A stretch of 64,000 nt of DNA from Anthostomella pinea (GCA_963556695.1 CAUWAG010000019.1:124001-188000); one strand, 5' to 3'. Counted from the first letter of the stretch, positions 19,967 to 33,228 are shown. Translations and numbers: made by a program. Notes: a model not told the origin generated them from the sequence alone.

Positions 19967-22900
19967 TGTGCGAGTTTCTAATGCCGCACACTGCCCGGCC
20001 TGTGGGTGACAGTCTCTCAGGCTTCCGGGCGCGGCCAGAGATTCAGGAGTGAGGAGTCGGTTACACACCTATCCACTGTGACCTGCCAAACGCAGGGGTA
20101 ACAGAGACGCTGCTGGGTCGTGCAACTGGGATTGCAGGGAGTTATCAAGGAGTGAAGGTGCAGGATTCGCGATCAGTAATCAAAATAATATGCAGAATGA
20201 TGCAGCAGCAGCAGCCTGGGCGTTTTCGTACATAATGCGAAGGTGTAGGCCTTGGTTCATTGTTGCGGTTGCTGTAATTTCACCCATCACAGGCACGGGC
20301 CACATCAACACAGTGAGGTTCAAGTGTGGCGTGCCACAGAGGAGCGCCACAGCTCAGAACGAACGTGGCTGGTGCAGTACAGTCGGGCTGGAGCACACAA
20401 ATGTACCCAGTATCAGACATAAGTTCACAACGAACCGAAAACAACCATCAACTCGTATTCAGTACAATTCCATGCTGAAATATATACTACCGCTTCTATC
20501 TAGGACGAATAAGCAATTAGAAACATACATTTCGGAGGTTTGTCCACGCCCTGACGTTTCGCAAAGCCACAAACCAAACATGAAGCCCACCTGCAATCTG
20601 ATATTTCAGTGCCCGACCAACCTGGATGGAGTCAACATCTCCCTGCCTGCCTGTTCAAGGCTCGAAAATGCCACAAAAACATGGGAAACGACCCTGGCGC
20701 CCGAACTAGGTGGAATGGCACACTTTTCTGTCAGATCGTCAAAAACCGCCCTTCATGGACCATTCAGCCGTGTCGATGACCTGCATCACAGACGGTTGGG
20801 CGGCGCCATAGACGGGTTGCTGGTCTCAAAACTCGTCGAAATATTCCAGGCGGATAGTGCGCAAAGCCGCTGCGTGCGAATTGGCAACTTGCGATTCCCA
20901 AATCTCGAGTTGTCACAGACGATCAGATTCCCACATGCAGAACCAAGGTAGCATTGTGCTGAATGCTTGAAAGTTGAGGCAGTGTTGTTGCGGAGCCGGG
21001 ACGTGAACACAGACCGCCGTACCGCGGATTCTATGGTACCGGCACTGCACAGTCCTGCAGTCAGTGTCGGCAGTTCCTAATCAGGTACCGTCCTGTCATA
21101 TTAATAACGTCGTTAATTTAGGATCCCAAGGAGTTCTGGCGATTGCGGCATCAAACGGCGTCCCACGGCATCGAATGGTACTGCAACGTCGCATGCAATT
21201 CCGCATGCTCTCCGGGACCGAGAACGACACAGGAGTGCGTGGTGGCATGTCAAAGAGTCAGTCAAGCAGCAGGGATCATCAACGAAGAAGTGCTGCTACT
21301 CTTCGCCCTCGGAACCATTGGCGCTTGGTGATCCGGGTGATAAAGACTTGCAGATGTCAAAACTCGCATCCCGTCGACGATCAAGCGCCTCGAGGGATAG
21401 ATGCCGCTCACGCCTTGCAGATGGGATGATTTTGGCTGTCGGCAGGTGATCGGACGACCCAATCAACTCGTCCCGATGAACGCAGCTCGCAGGGCACATT
21501 GATATCGCATCACTCATCGAAGGGAGCTCTGACCTTATCTCCAACCTTTCATCAACATTGATCGTCTGCGCAAAACGCAATTCGCAAGGCAATGAACATA
21601 CGTTATGCTGGAGGCCCTTCGATCAGGGTGTTCCCTGATCTCTCCGGCCATCGCTATTCTTCACAGCATTGCAGCATTGATGTGTCGATTTGTGATCGAC
21701 GCTCACCCGCTTCACTCCAATATCTTTATCCTTGCTCTCGCATATGTAGGCTTGCGCCAAGCTCTTCCTGCTCCGCATACACGCATTATATTGGGGTCCA
21801 AAAACGTAGCAGAACCGTCTATCAGCTTGTCGTCAGTACCGAGTTCCAATCGCTGCTAAGAAGATGTGGCGGCTCGTCTGTTACGCGATGTTGCTCTACG
21901 ATATTCGGTTCGCGCTTATCCGGCAGGGACGAGCTCATATTTGAAGATGAGGTACTAGGTACGCGTTCTGCGAAGCCGCAGCATCGTGTCTTCTCTCCAT
22001 CGAAACCACCAGTCTTGCCAGTGCAGCGCCCCATACCAGAGGGCCAGGCCAGTCCGCGAGATATCCATATTACCCTCCCGCAAATGTTCCTGAAGATCTA
22101 GAACGGATGTCGGATACGTCTGTTTCCGTGTGGACTCCGCGACTAGTCTTTAGAATCCTGCCGGATCTCCCGACAAGGATAGTTCGGGCTGCTGTTCGGG
22201 GTCCACTCCAGGGCTCTCGTGCGAACACCTCGGAAAGTGGGAGAGCAGCGTGTCAAATTGGAAGCTATGGAGTTTGGATATCATTGACTCCTGCCATGGC
22301 GTACGAGCCAGGCTGAAGCATGAGTGTGCTACCTATCAGCGGGCGGAGAACTGCAACCAATGGAGGATGTCAACGGCCAGAAAGTCTGATGACTGCATGT
22401 TGTTTCAACGTGTCCGCCCTGTGCCTGATTCTTATTATGCACCTCGCGAGTCAAGCAGCTGTCGAAACGATGTGATTACTGGCAGAGGGAACGCCGTTGC
22501 TAGTGCAAAAAACGGCCTGAATGACACATGCGGGCCGTTTTCGCTCTTGACGAAGCATGTTTATATTAAGGCCTATGCACCCCTCTAATTGTTGGCCCAA
22601 TGCTTGCGCTTCGGACATGACCGTGGGAAAGAAGACAATGGATATCAGATGGATGCCCGCAAAGTCACCATACACAAAAGTACGCGACACGTCGAGCTGA
22701 TGACACTTGGAGGTAGCTGGAGCAAATGCACGACATGCCCTGCCAGCCACGCCTGCCATACCTGCCATTAAATTGCCATGCCCCCTGGAGGAGTTCCCCG
22801 AACGCCTGATGTGCCTGGCCCGGGCTGAAAGCGAGAGCAATCCCAGCAGCAGATCCCAACCAAGGGTCTGGGTTTGCTCCGTTTCGCAGACATTGGGCAG

Positions 22901-24929
22901 AGTTCCCGCAAATCCCCAACTGCAACGCCCAGCCGCCAGCCGGCAGCCCATGCGGTGCAGTCCCCCGCTCCCCGGGCCCCATGGGTCATCATGGCTGCCC
23001 CTGTCCGAAGGCCTGTCTCTGTCTCTGTGGGTGCCTCCCGCATCACTGCCTCTGACATCTGTGCCTTCAGTCCATGTACAGCGGTACCTGCCTGTCAGAA
23101 CCCGAAAGGGATAACTGTTCCGCTCCACCCTTGCAGTAGGTCCTTGCGTTCGCAAGCAATTCCTAAAGCGTGAGGAGTCCCGGTTTTCTGGAAGTTCAAG
23201 CGACAAGGGTTTGCTCTGAATTCTGATATCATTCTCTTCAATGTCGAGAACTCCGACGACCGAAAAAATTTCGGACTTAAACGACAGCATCGGTACTCTA
23301 CAACACGGCACGGCAGAGGGGACTCTGGCGTTTCTAGAGCTGTAGCTACCTTAGAGTGCCTGACAACGGCTGGGCTCCCGCTTGTCATGTCCGGCTTGCG
23401 ACAATTTGCCAACGTAGACACGTTTCTGTGTTTGTTTGAATGACAAGGGCAAATTCCAACGTATGACGCGCCCGGTAATGACGGACCCTGATGCGTTTCA
23501 CTGTTTACATAATTACAGAGGCTGTGAGACAAGGAGACCAGGCCCTAGTCCTCCGTAAGGGGGCGGGACGTTGCAATTTAGCACCTTTCGCACGCTGGGC
23601 TAGGCTTTTCCGCCATTGTACAGGCCAGGACGGATCATGCCAGGGCGCCGCCAGCGCTGGTTCTTGGGGTTGAGGCCCCCTGCAAATGTCTCCGCTGGTT
23701 TCCACCGAAGTCACCCTTCCAGAGAAAGCGTCAAGATGTATGTGTTATTATTATTCTGGGGCGATGCATCCAGGGCCAGGCTGCCAGGTGCTAGGTAGGC
23801 AGGTCGTAGACCACATGCAGTGTCTGATATTGCGTCGTCTGATGCAGTGACCAAATCAAATACCCATACGAAAAAGCAACATAGACGTCCGCCTGAATAT
23901 ACCGTCCGGTCTTCCATGGTTGCGACTTTGGCCCATGAAGCAGCCCTTTAAAGACCACAACAACCTCCCACCAATGAATATTCATGACGCTTCTCCTTCG
24001 CTGCACAACTCAGGCATCTTCCCTGGACCACACACCGCAGAATCAGAAGGGCTATTCTTCGGCCAGCAGCCAGATCGACTTCGGACTGTCAGGTCCCATT
24101 CCCATTAGTCTAATAACTTCTCGCTGCCCGTCACGACCAGCGTCTTTGCTAATAATCCCCCACGACTCTCGTTATCATCACGCCGTCTAGCTGCCGCCCG
24201 CCTAGCTCGTCAGCTCGGACAACTTGCCGTCCCCGTTGAATATTAGATCAGACGTTGGCTCCACCGCTCGCTCCGCGGCTCACCCATCAGCCGGAATTCT
24301 TAGTGGTTACCGTCGCCAGTCGCTCTGCGGTCCGGACCCATCTTCGACTGCACTGAGCCGATGCATGAGAGAGAGTGCGCGCGAGAGACGGCGAGCGCCC
24401 CCGTGACACGGAGGATTTCACCGGTACCGTCTGGCTGCTTGCTACGACATATGTAGGCAGGACTTGACGGTATCATCTGCATGCGCACTCCCTGCACGAA
24501 GCACGGAACCGCGACCACAATCTCTCCATATCTCGCTGGACATTACACGAGCCTGTTCTGGGACCAGCTTGTGCCACGCCTCGACCTTCCCGACGGTGAC
24601 GGCGGGATCTGTGTCATACAATACTCGGTTATCCAGAGACATCTCGTTGGCTCGTCCACCTGAGCTTTTCCCCAACTGTCGTGAACAACCGGCCACCAGT
24701 CCAGTCTGCGGAACACGAGTTTCGGAATCTGCCGTCCCCATTCAGTCCCTTTCGGCCGGAGCTCTGGAACACCACGTCGAGCTGGTTCGGACCATTGTGT
24801 GCTGGCTCCCCTGACGCGAGTATTCTAATAACCTGTCATTACTTCCTGGCCTTGGCTTTTAGGCGCAAGGCTCGTCTTCGTTGAAGTAGACAGCGTCTAT
24901 CCCACGAGTTTGGAAGTCGAGCCTTTGTC
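19967..24929. other. Gene-poor 5-kb interval
   Basis: Nearly 5 kb between the EED start and the PAS gene without a convincing gene. Several open frames of 160-290 codons exist (for example 20190-20951 plus and 22451-23311 minus), but none shows family motifs, convincing splice structure or domain-like composition. Base composition is ordinary, so it is not a RIP-mutated repeat block. The right part probably includes a long regulatory and 5' leader region of the PAS gene, since genes for sensory regulators in fungi often have such leaders; that is inference. Confidence 0.4.
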
Positions 24930-26972
24930 ATGGAGCAGACCTTTATGACCATTCATAGTATGTTCCCTGGCCATTCCTGCCATCGCTTCACTGTCTACCT
25001 TGAAGATATCCATACGCCTCCGCATGCCGTAGCGCACTGCTGATGTTTTCACAGACCTCTCGCCCGATGCCAATATCCTCTTTGCATCCGAGTCAGTAGT
25101 TGACATCCTGGGATGGCAACCACAAAATGTGCAGGGCAAGTCGAGCTTCGATTATTTCCACCCGGATGAGGTACCGTTCGCGCGCTCTGTACACAGCAGG
25201 GGAGTCTTGCTCGACAAGGCCGCCGTTCTACACTATGCCCGGATACTATCGCGAGATGGTCAGTGGATAAGTTGCGAGTGTTGCTTCACCGTCGTCCACG
25301 ACGTTTTGGTGGCATGCACAAGCATCTATCGCCGTGGTGAAAGAAGCCAGAGTACGTGTTCGAGTTCTGCTCTGAAGAAATGTTCCAAGGTCTCGCTAAC
25401 CGGCTCGCAGGACGGGCTTATGAGGCTCCTCAGATTCGGCGCATCTTCTCGTCTTCCCCGAGGGACCCGCGATACCATATGCTGGAACACCTCTCACCGA
25501 AGTTCAAAATGCAACCCATGGAGCGCGAGCCTCGTGCTGCCTTGATACTGAACAGGTTCACCAGAACATTGAATGTCATGTTTGCTACCGATGCCGTCGC
25601 CTCGATCCTGGGCGTGGAACCGGACCAAATCCAGAACAAGAGCTTCTACGAGTGCATTGCCGAGAACTGTCTGGCGGATGCCATCAAGTGCCTCGAAAGC
25701 GCCAAAGCAAACGACTCGATAGCCTACTTGCGCTTCTGGTATCGAGACCCTCGGAGAGATGAAGACTTCGAAGGCGAAGACGCTGAAGAGTCTTTGGATG
25801 AAGAAAGTGAAGAGATGAACAGCAGCAACAGCACTGATTCCGACGGTGGCGTGCATTTGGACGGGTCCATGGATGTAGACGCGAATGGGGTGACCGATCG
25901 CGATATAAAGACGGAGGCCACAAGCAGTCCTGAGCCTTCCAAGGCCGCGATGCTTGCTGGTCTACACGCCCAGTCGAGCTCCTCGTCATCCTCAGCGGGC
26001 CCATCCCGGCCGGTGATATCACCGGCCACGCCACCCTTTCAGGCGCCGGCCGATGTTCATCAACCAAGACAACGAACACCTCAACGAAGACAGATTCGCC
26101 GCCGAGTTCCAAATCCCACATTTGAGCTCGAAGCTGTGGTTTCTTGTACTTCGGACGGGCTGGTAGTAGTTCTCCGGAAAGCTCGACCGCCGATTCCTTC
26201 TCTGCACCCACCGTCGCTTCATGCCGGCTTCGAGAACGGGCTATTTGCCGCGCCTTGGGGTGCGCAGCCCGTCCGGCCGTACTACCCGCCGGAGCTGTTC
26301 TACACGTTCCAACCGCCTCTGCTCCCACAGTACATGCCTCTACAAGAGCATGTGAAGGCCTCAGGGGGGCCACCACTCGACCAACTGATGAAGTCGATTC
26401 AGGATGTGGCTGTTTTCGCGTGGGGCATCGTGGGTATCAATGGCAATCTCGCTACGTACGGTCGCGGTGTACCAAAGGGGGAATCCCAGCCTGCCGATGG
26501 CCTTCCGGTTTGGGATCCCACAGCACCGAAATCTTCGTACCTAGGGCCCGAGTCCCACCGGCCCTCCAAACGATGGGGAAGCCCTTCGTTTGAGAAGCCG
26601 CCGGCCAAATCAGCTCCAGCTCCAGCTCTAGCTCCTGGACCACCATACGTACCTGGCTTCACTGCCGAGGGGACACAGGGTTACGGTCACACTCCAATGG
26701 GGTTCACCAACATGAACACAGGTCGACCAACTCCGCCCTTGTGGCCGAGCCCAGCGCCGCCGTACACGCCTGCTACGGAGTCCTGGGCTCACCGTCAGAG
26801 ACAGCAGCCTCCGCCGCCTGTGTCGACGGCGTACCATCATTCACCGCCAGAACCTTGGACAGGGGCTGCTGCCACTTACACCCAACAGAACGCAAACGAC
26901 TACACACCCCCTACTTCCCAGGCACAAAGCCCCGGAGACGCGTCGCATGACTCTAGATACGTGTGGCAGTAG
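24930..26972 (+). CDS. Twin-PAS domain regulatory protein
   Basis: Three exons: 24930-24957, 25055-25351 and 25411-26972, giving 628 residues. The first intron is 97 nt (donor GTATGT, acceptor CACAG). The second is 59 nt (GTACGT...GCTAACC...GCAG). The first PAS domain (about residues 12-100) reads LFASESVVDILGWQPQNVQG then FDYFHPDEVPFARSVHSRGV. The second (about 150-225) reads FTRTLNVMFATDAVASILGV then SFYECIAENCLADAIKCLES and AYLRFWYRDPR. An acidic Ser-rich stretch and a long Pro-rich low-complexity C-terminus follow. It matches a conserved family of fungal PAS proteins of unknown signal. The cysteine of the white-collar LOV motif (GRNCRFLQ) is absent, so it is not a flavin photoreceptor of that kind. 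No GATA finger or kinase is present. PAS domains suggest ligand sensing or dimerisation. Confidence 0.8.
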
Positions 26973-28002
26973 TTAGTCGTCTCGACTGCAGCGATAACTC
27001 GCCTCGATTGCCTGGCGTTGACTCATTCTGTGTTACCCTTGGAGCTTGCTTGCTAGCGAGGTTTATACCTGGATTTTCTTCTTTTGGCGTGGCGTTGTGA
27101 GAGGTGGATCTGGGTGAATCCGTTGTCACATGTCTTGAATCCTTCTATAATGGCCATACTGGTTTGCATTAGCGGCATTCAAAATCTGAATGGTGTCTAT
27201 CACCAGAGTTTTCATTTACTCAGACCTGTTCGAAGCAAAGACGTTCATACGGGATACCCATATCAGAGAGCCAGGCTCTGAGAAGCTGCCAGGTGGTTAC
27301 ATGCATGGCCGCATGCTCTGGTCACAGAGACATACCCCTTTACATGATGGAATGTGTAGCTGCTTGGCTTCCCATAGAATGGATGTATATGAATAACTAA
27401 TAAAGATCGGGAGGAAGGAGGCCATTTGACGTCTCCTCTAAAGCAATATATACCGACTTGTTGTGTACACACGTCTCTCTACCTTTCAACTGTGTCGACC
27501 GGGCTTGGGCGTCTTGAATGCGACTTTTCGCATCCAGAGCCAGGGGAATACAGGCTCTTATCAAGCACCACATGTTCCTCTCTATATACCTACAATGGAC
27601 GATACCTTCGACACAGTGAAATAGATTGTGGGATTGGTATTGGTGAGAGGCCATCACCACTGATGAGAGTAAGCAGGACACGCAGCAAATCGACGAGCTG
27701 CATGATGGAGGCCCCACAATGAAGAGCTTGGACCACCTGGAGCTAGGTAGTTAGATACCGCAACGTCAATTGACAGCGTGGAAGCTTTCCAAGATTGGGA
27801 CGCCATCTACAACCACATCATGCCCCGAACGAAAACGGCAACGAGGTAGCTGATACCGAACTTCCTATAACCTCCACGCTCGGACTATTGTCTTTGATCT
27901 CGATACGCTACGGAAATCGGCAAAGACCTTCGACTGCGAGCATCACTCGAAGACTAGACTCCAAGGAGGAACACTGCAGACAGCAGGGCCGGCCGGTGCA
28001 AG
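26973..28002. other. Intergenic
   Basis: About 1 kb between two plus-strand genes; PAS 3' flank and YIPF6 promoter. No other gene is supported. Confidence 0.45.
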
Positions 28003-29089
28003 ATGGCCTCAACAACCCGGGGTCACCCCTACGACACTCCGCAAATAGAGGATGACGACCTCATTGACCCCGATGACGGTAAGCCACGCTCGCCAGTCTA
28101 TCCCATCCAGCCGGCGTACACTCCCAACAGACAAAGCTAACCCGCCGCCTCCCCCAATCCCAGTCGACCTCAACGACTTCGACGACCCGCTCTCGCACGC
28201 GCAGTCGCAGCGCGAGCCGCTGACGGGCAACATCGGGTCCTCCTCTTCCTCATCCCGCCCGCTCAACGAGAGCTACCTAACCTCCCGTATCCCGGGCGAC
28301 GACCGGCGCGCGCCGCAGAACACGATCGACGAGTCGGTGTGGGAGACGCTGCGGCGCGATCTGCTGGCCGTGTGGTCCAAGATGCGCGAGGTGCTGTGGC
28401 CGCGGTACCTGTTCGGGGGCACCATGTTCGAGAGCGCCGACGGCCTGCGGGGCGCCTACGCCAACCTGCGCGGCGCGGGTCTCGCCGGTGCCCGAGACGA
28501 ATTACAGAGCCTCGCCGGCCGCGTAATGGACCCGGAGTCCCTGCTCAGCCAGAACACCATGACGCCCGGCCTGCGCGACTGGGACCTGTGGGGCCCACTG
28601 ATCTTCTGCCTGCTGCTGAGTCTGCTGTTGAGCTTCTGCGCCCTGCCGGACCAGAAGGACGTCGTGTTCAGTGGTGTCTTTGCCATGGTGTGGATTGGGG
28701 AGGCGGTTGTTACCTTGCAGATCAAGTTGCTGGGTGGGAATATGTGAGTTTTGCCCCCTGAAGTGCTTGAAGGCCACGTACACTCGCGGCAAAGAAAGAA
28801 GCACCGCGATGGATATGCTGACAGACGGACGAACAACAGATCGTTTGCACAGAGCGTGTGTATCATCGGCTACACCCTCTTCCCCCTCGTCATCGCGTCC
28901 GCCATGTCCGCCTTGGGCCTTCCCGTGATCCCGCGAATCCCCGTCTACCTCGTGCTGGTGGCGTGGTCGATGGCCGCTGGTGTTAGTATTCTGGGCGGCA
29001 GCGGTGTCGTCAAGAACCGCGTCGGCATCGCCGTGTATCCTCTATTTGTTTTCTACCTCGGGCTGGGCTGTCTGTGCTTCATCAGCTAG
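28003..29089 (+). CDS. YIPF6: Yip1-family membrane protein (YIPF6/Yip4 type)
   Basis: Three exons: 28003-28078, 28164-28743 and 28840-29089, giving 301 residues. The introns are 85 and 96 nt, GT...AG, in phases 1 and 2. The N-terminal half is cytosolic and polar (NDFDDPLSHAQSQREPLTGN). It is followed by VWSKMREVLWPR and then, from about residue 165, the family hallmark DWDLWGPLIFCLLLSLLLSF. Five membrane spans follow (the others around FSGVFAMVWIGEAVVTLQIK, SVCIIGYTLFPLVIASAMSA, VYLVLVAWSMAAGVSILGG and VGIAVYPLFVFYLGLGCL). Yip1-family proteins sit in ER/Golgi membranes and interact with Ypt/Rab GTPases in vesicle budding and fusion. Length and topology are normal. Confidence 0.9.
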
Positions 29090-31127
29090 ACGAAAAAGAC
29101 AAGCAGGCGCACGACAGGGAAATTTACCATACCATTATCACTCGGTTATCTTTAGTAGTGGGCAGGAGTTGATTTGCGACACTGGCTGGGCCTTGCATGG
29201 GAATGCGGCGTGGACGCATCGTTATTACTTGAGATTATTGACGTTCAGTCTGTACTTCTAGATTTGTAACCCCTGCAGGCTGTACGATCGAAATGGAGCT
29301 GATCTGATCCAGACTTTAAAGCAAGTTGTTGCATCGCATTATCTGACCAGTACTTCTAGTGACAATTGTACCTGGCGTGGTGCTGTGGCATCCCTGCCTG
29401 CCCCTTTTTCTTCTCTGATCACAACAACACCCAGCACCCCCTTGTCTATGATGGCAATACCGTCCTTATCTAACACAGCTCCAACTCCAGCTCCAGCTCT
29501 GCTCAGCCAGTGCTGAATTCCCCGGTTCCTTGGCCCCTTTCGCCTCCAAGCAGCTCGACTTGTCTTCTAGGTACCTAAGCTCAACCTTGTACCACCACAC
29601 AAACCCTCCCTGAACCAATGGCATGTACGCGATGGCCACGGCCAGATCCATCCAGTTTCAGCAGGTCGAACATACATGCGTCTCTTACAAAAGCTGCATG
29701 CGTAGCGGTTGCTTCTGCCACCCAGCGCTATTGTTGTCGCTGTTATTGATCGAGTTTGATCTTGCAATTCGATCTTGTGATACTCTACTCTTCCGCCTTC
29801 TCATGCCCGCCCGTCGTCGACCGCTGCTACCATCCGATCCTTCGAGTAAGTTAGTGGCTGCTCCGCAAGCCAGTAATCCGTGGGGTGGGAGTGGGAGTGG
29901 GCAGTGGGGAAGGAGGCGATCGATGGGAGTTGACGGAAGGGGCTGGGAAGACGAGGGTGCGTATGTGGTTCGTATCCGGTCGGGAGGGTTGGGCTCGGGA
30001 GGTTTGAGGCTAGGGGCTCTTGCCACTACTGCTTGGGGGGCCGCTATACCGTCTGTATCTCCTCGAAATGTGCGCATGTCTTTTCGCGTCTGCCTCCCCT
30101 CTCCCCCCCTTTTGCTTCCTCGCCAGAATCAGCGCCAGCACGGAAACGAGGACCAGCACTACCTAATCCCAATTACCGGCGCCTCCGAACCAACAGTCCG
30201 CAAAACACACTCGTGATTGCGCCCCCTCCTGATTGCTCCCGTTGTCTCCCCACCAATCCGCCGCTGAACCCATCCTATCCGGAGCCGTGTCCTTCGAGGA
30301 CTGTGTCGGGGACGCGAATCAATCAGCCGCGCCTGCCTGCTCCTGTAGCTCGGCCTTGCGCTGTCCGCATGCTCTGGTATTCTGCCGCGGTCATGAACGC
30401 CACCACCATCGGCTCTAGGACGCGCTTCAGGGGAAGGAAACGAGAAGGAGGGTGGGTAGAGAGGCCGCCAGGTAAGGTCTCAAACAGTCGAGGGTGGTAG
30501 ATTTGCCGCAATAGGGTTTTGTCTCGATGTTATGCCATCATGGTTGCAGGTAGACCTCATGGGCTCTGTGGCCAGTTCTCTAGGGAATGGGGCCTGTGAT
30601 GGGCAATTCGGTAGAGTAGCTGTTGACCTGGAGGTAAGAAGAAAGGGGGAGGAGAGGCTGAGAGGAGAGAACTCTCCGCTATGGTGGCTCTTCGTAAGAG
30701 GCACCGCCCTTTTTCGTATCCGTGTTGGCATGCATGGAAGGAGATGATGGATGAACTACTAAGACCTGCATTGCCGATTCTACAGCCTTCAACTACCTAC
30801 CCTCCTGATCCTGGATTTCTGCAGTCTTATGATCTATAGTCCTTTCTCTATGCAGAAGTGCGCTTTCATAAGATACATATATGACAAAGGCATGAAAAAG
30901 GTGTACATTGGGAATATTTTGCTTGGGTCTATCCATGATTCCTTCTCGTGGTGGGAGTTTGAGTACATCCCGAAAGACAGACTAATGGTATCACAAACGG
31001 AGCGATTGCTCAAATGGATGTATTGCTCGAGAAGGAAACCATGTCAGTCGGAGGAATGGTACTAAGAAGCTAAATCTCGTAGAAGCTTCGTACAAGAAAG
31101 GAGTATGTACACACTCGCTCGGGGTAT
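29090..31127. other. Intergenic
   Basis: About 2 kb between convergent genes YIPF6 and RRN11. Open frames on both strands (for example 29623-30216 and 30033-30500) have biased, low-complexity composition and no family signature. No repeat or RNA gene is recognised. Confidence 0.4.
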
Positions 31128-31935
31128 CTAAAAAGCCGGGGACACATCTCCCTCAAGACTAACATCATGCTCATCGTCCTCCGCGTCCATGAACCGCTGG
31201 ATCCAGGCATCGACTTCCCCGCCGTTATCCAATATCCTCTGAAAGAACCACCTCGCCTTCTCCTGCTCCTCTTTCCGCTTCCCCAGCGCGAGACGCTCCT
31301 CCGCCCCGTCGACATGGGCGTGCAAGTCTCCGTCCTTGAGGGAAAGCCCCTCCATGCGCTCCACGATGACATCGCTCCTCTCGACGAGTCGGGCGGGTAG
31401 ATACAAGTCCCCGACGAACAGGGCCACGTTGCCCCTGAGGCGCAACAGCTCGCGGTGCTTCGAGTACGGCGCGTTCTCCATGGTCTGGTTCATGCGCGTG
31501 GCGATGTGCCCCGCGGCCGTCTGCGTCTCTCTCCGCAGCTCGTCCCGGGCCGCCCATCGCTGCCGCTGCCGCGCGTCTTCCCTGCCGCGCCTCCGCGCCT
31601 CGAAATCGTTGTCTGAGTACGCCATCGCCATCTCCCCCTCGGGCTCGTAGTCCTCCTCCTCCTGCTGTTCCTCCTCCTCGACGTCGAGCCGATGCAAAGC
31701 CCGCTTGAACTCGGCGTCGAGGTTGTACACCTCGATGCCGAAGAGCGCGGGCCAGAAGTCGTACGCGCTCGTCAGATTTGGGCGGTACGGGTCGTGCGGA
31801 TGCTGCTGGATCAGGCTCTCGAAGTAGTTTCTGACCTTCTCCATGTTGCCGGCGGAGCCCCAGCGCGGAGGAGGCAGACTTTCTGTTTGGTCTGCCGTCG
31901 TCATGTCGGACTGTTCGCCCCCGCTGTTCGCGGCC

Positions 31936-32013
<78 letters not shown>

Positions 32014-32615
32014 CTGCTATGCTTCGTCTCGCCGTCGCGCATCAGAATCTCGGATCCGACGGCCCAGAGGCTGTTCAGTCGGATGTCGATCTCCTTGGTC
32101 TGCACCAGGAGCCCGAAAGCCCGCTTCGCGCGGGCTATGTCGCCGTCGTTGAGGCAGCGGTGCATGATGGCCGTCAGGGTGTTGAGGTGCTTCAGCCGCG
32201 CCGAGTGCTGCTGCACCGTGGGTTCCCCCCGGCTCCTACCGGTGGTGGTGTCCGTTTCGGCTTCACTCTCGCCGGCGCTCGTGCCCGACATCGTCATCAC
32301 CTTCCTTCTGCGCCTCTTGGAGCCGCCTTTGGCATAGTCTGGCGGCAGTGGTTTGTGCGGGAAAGATGGGTGCAGTTTTGAAGGCAGCTCGTCTTCGGGC
32401 GACAGCCCCGCGACGGCGAATTGGCGCAGGGTGTCGGGTGTGTGACTCAGTGGGTTGATTGAGCCTGAGGGCAGGTGCGAAGGTGCGGTGTCATGCAAGG
32501 GAGAGGGCGATGGCGATTGTGCGGCGCCTTGCTCGTCCTGGTCCTCGGTTCTTCTGCGCTTGCGAGTGTGCACGCCCAGGCGATAGCCAGGCACGGAAAG
32601 AGCGAATGGCCCCAT
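31128..32615 (-). CDS. rrn11: RNA polymerase I initiation factor Rrn11 homologue
   Basis: A single exon, 495 residues. Rrn11 is a subunit of the yeast Core Factor that recruits Pol I to the rDNA promoter in the nucleolus. Conserved family-like stretches are LNTLTAIMHRCLNDGDIARA then FGLLVQTKEIDIRLNSLWAV with GSEILMR (about 145-195), and MEKVRNYFESLIQQHPHDPY with LTSAYDFWPALFGIEVYNLD further on. These are TPR-like helices typical of fungal Rrn11. The N-terminus has a basic KRRR cluster. A run of 26 glutamines (202-227) separates the two conserved blocks. The C-terminal third is acidic and Glu/Arg-rich. The assignment rests on the pattern of conserved segments; the family diverges quickly. Confidence 0.72.
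31935..32012 (-). repeat. CAA trinucleotide repeat encoding 26 glutamines
   Basis: A pure microsatellite in the coding frame of the Rrn11 homologue: 25 CAA codons and one CAG at the 3' end. Seen on the plus strand it is an uninterrupted TTG run. Its purity implies recent expansion and likely length variation between strains. Confidence 0.9.
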
Positions 32616-33228
32616 GGCGATAGCTATTGTGTGAAACGCTGCAGGTTCTGTAACGTTGCTTCTTGATTGATGTACGCGTTGGATATATCAGCGCGCATCT
32701 CTGACATGTCGCATGGTTGAAAAAAGTAAATCAAGTTCAGAATGAGTCCGGAGTTGAAGTAAAGTCCCCACGATTGAAGGTTCGAAATGTGGCCGCGCGC
32801 GCGGGCCGAGCCGCGACCTTGGTCGACAAGTCCAACTGTGTCTCGTTTCGGTGGACAGCACATCACTCAACCCCGGCCCCAAATGGAATCACGATGCGAT
32901 TAAGTTTTGAAGATGAGGTTAGTCGTCCCGAAAGCCGTGCATTGATGATGATGCATCCGTTGTCTGCTTTATCGATCGCGGTCGAGCCAGACCCCGAACC
33001 GCCGAGACTGAAGCCCCCTTTCCTGAATGACGGGCCCGGGCTCGGATATGATTACGGACTACGTATCAGAACTCGCCAAAACTATTATTGTATTACATGG
33101 TCCTCGCTGCCTGGAAACTTGGAGGGAAAATTCGGTTACTGTAGGTTAGAGGTTCTCTGCAGAATGAAAGGCCATCTTGTCACACGGATACAGTCACCCC
33201 CCATAACTTGAGTCTCCGTCCGCGCACC
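32616..33228. other. Intergenic
   Basis: About 600 bases covering the RRN11 promoter and the edge of retroelement debris. No gene is supported. Confidence 0.45.

Noticed and set aside
20190..20951. 253-codon open frame on the plus strand
   Set aside because: No domain-like hydrophobic pattern, and no recognisable motif; treated as a chance frame.
22451..23311. 286-codon open frame on the minus strand
   Set aside because: No start context, domain, splice partner or family resemblance; Arg/Gly/Ser-rich composition as in chance frames.
24930..26972. White-collar-1 type blue-light receptor
   Set aside because: The LOV motif with its reactive cysteine and the GATA zinc finger are absent; only two PAS domains are present.
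31692..32381. Poly-leucine protein antisense to RRN11
   Set aside because: The leucine run is the complement of the CAA repeat; the opposite frame has family similarity, this one does not.
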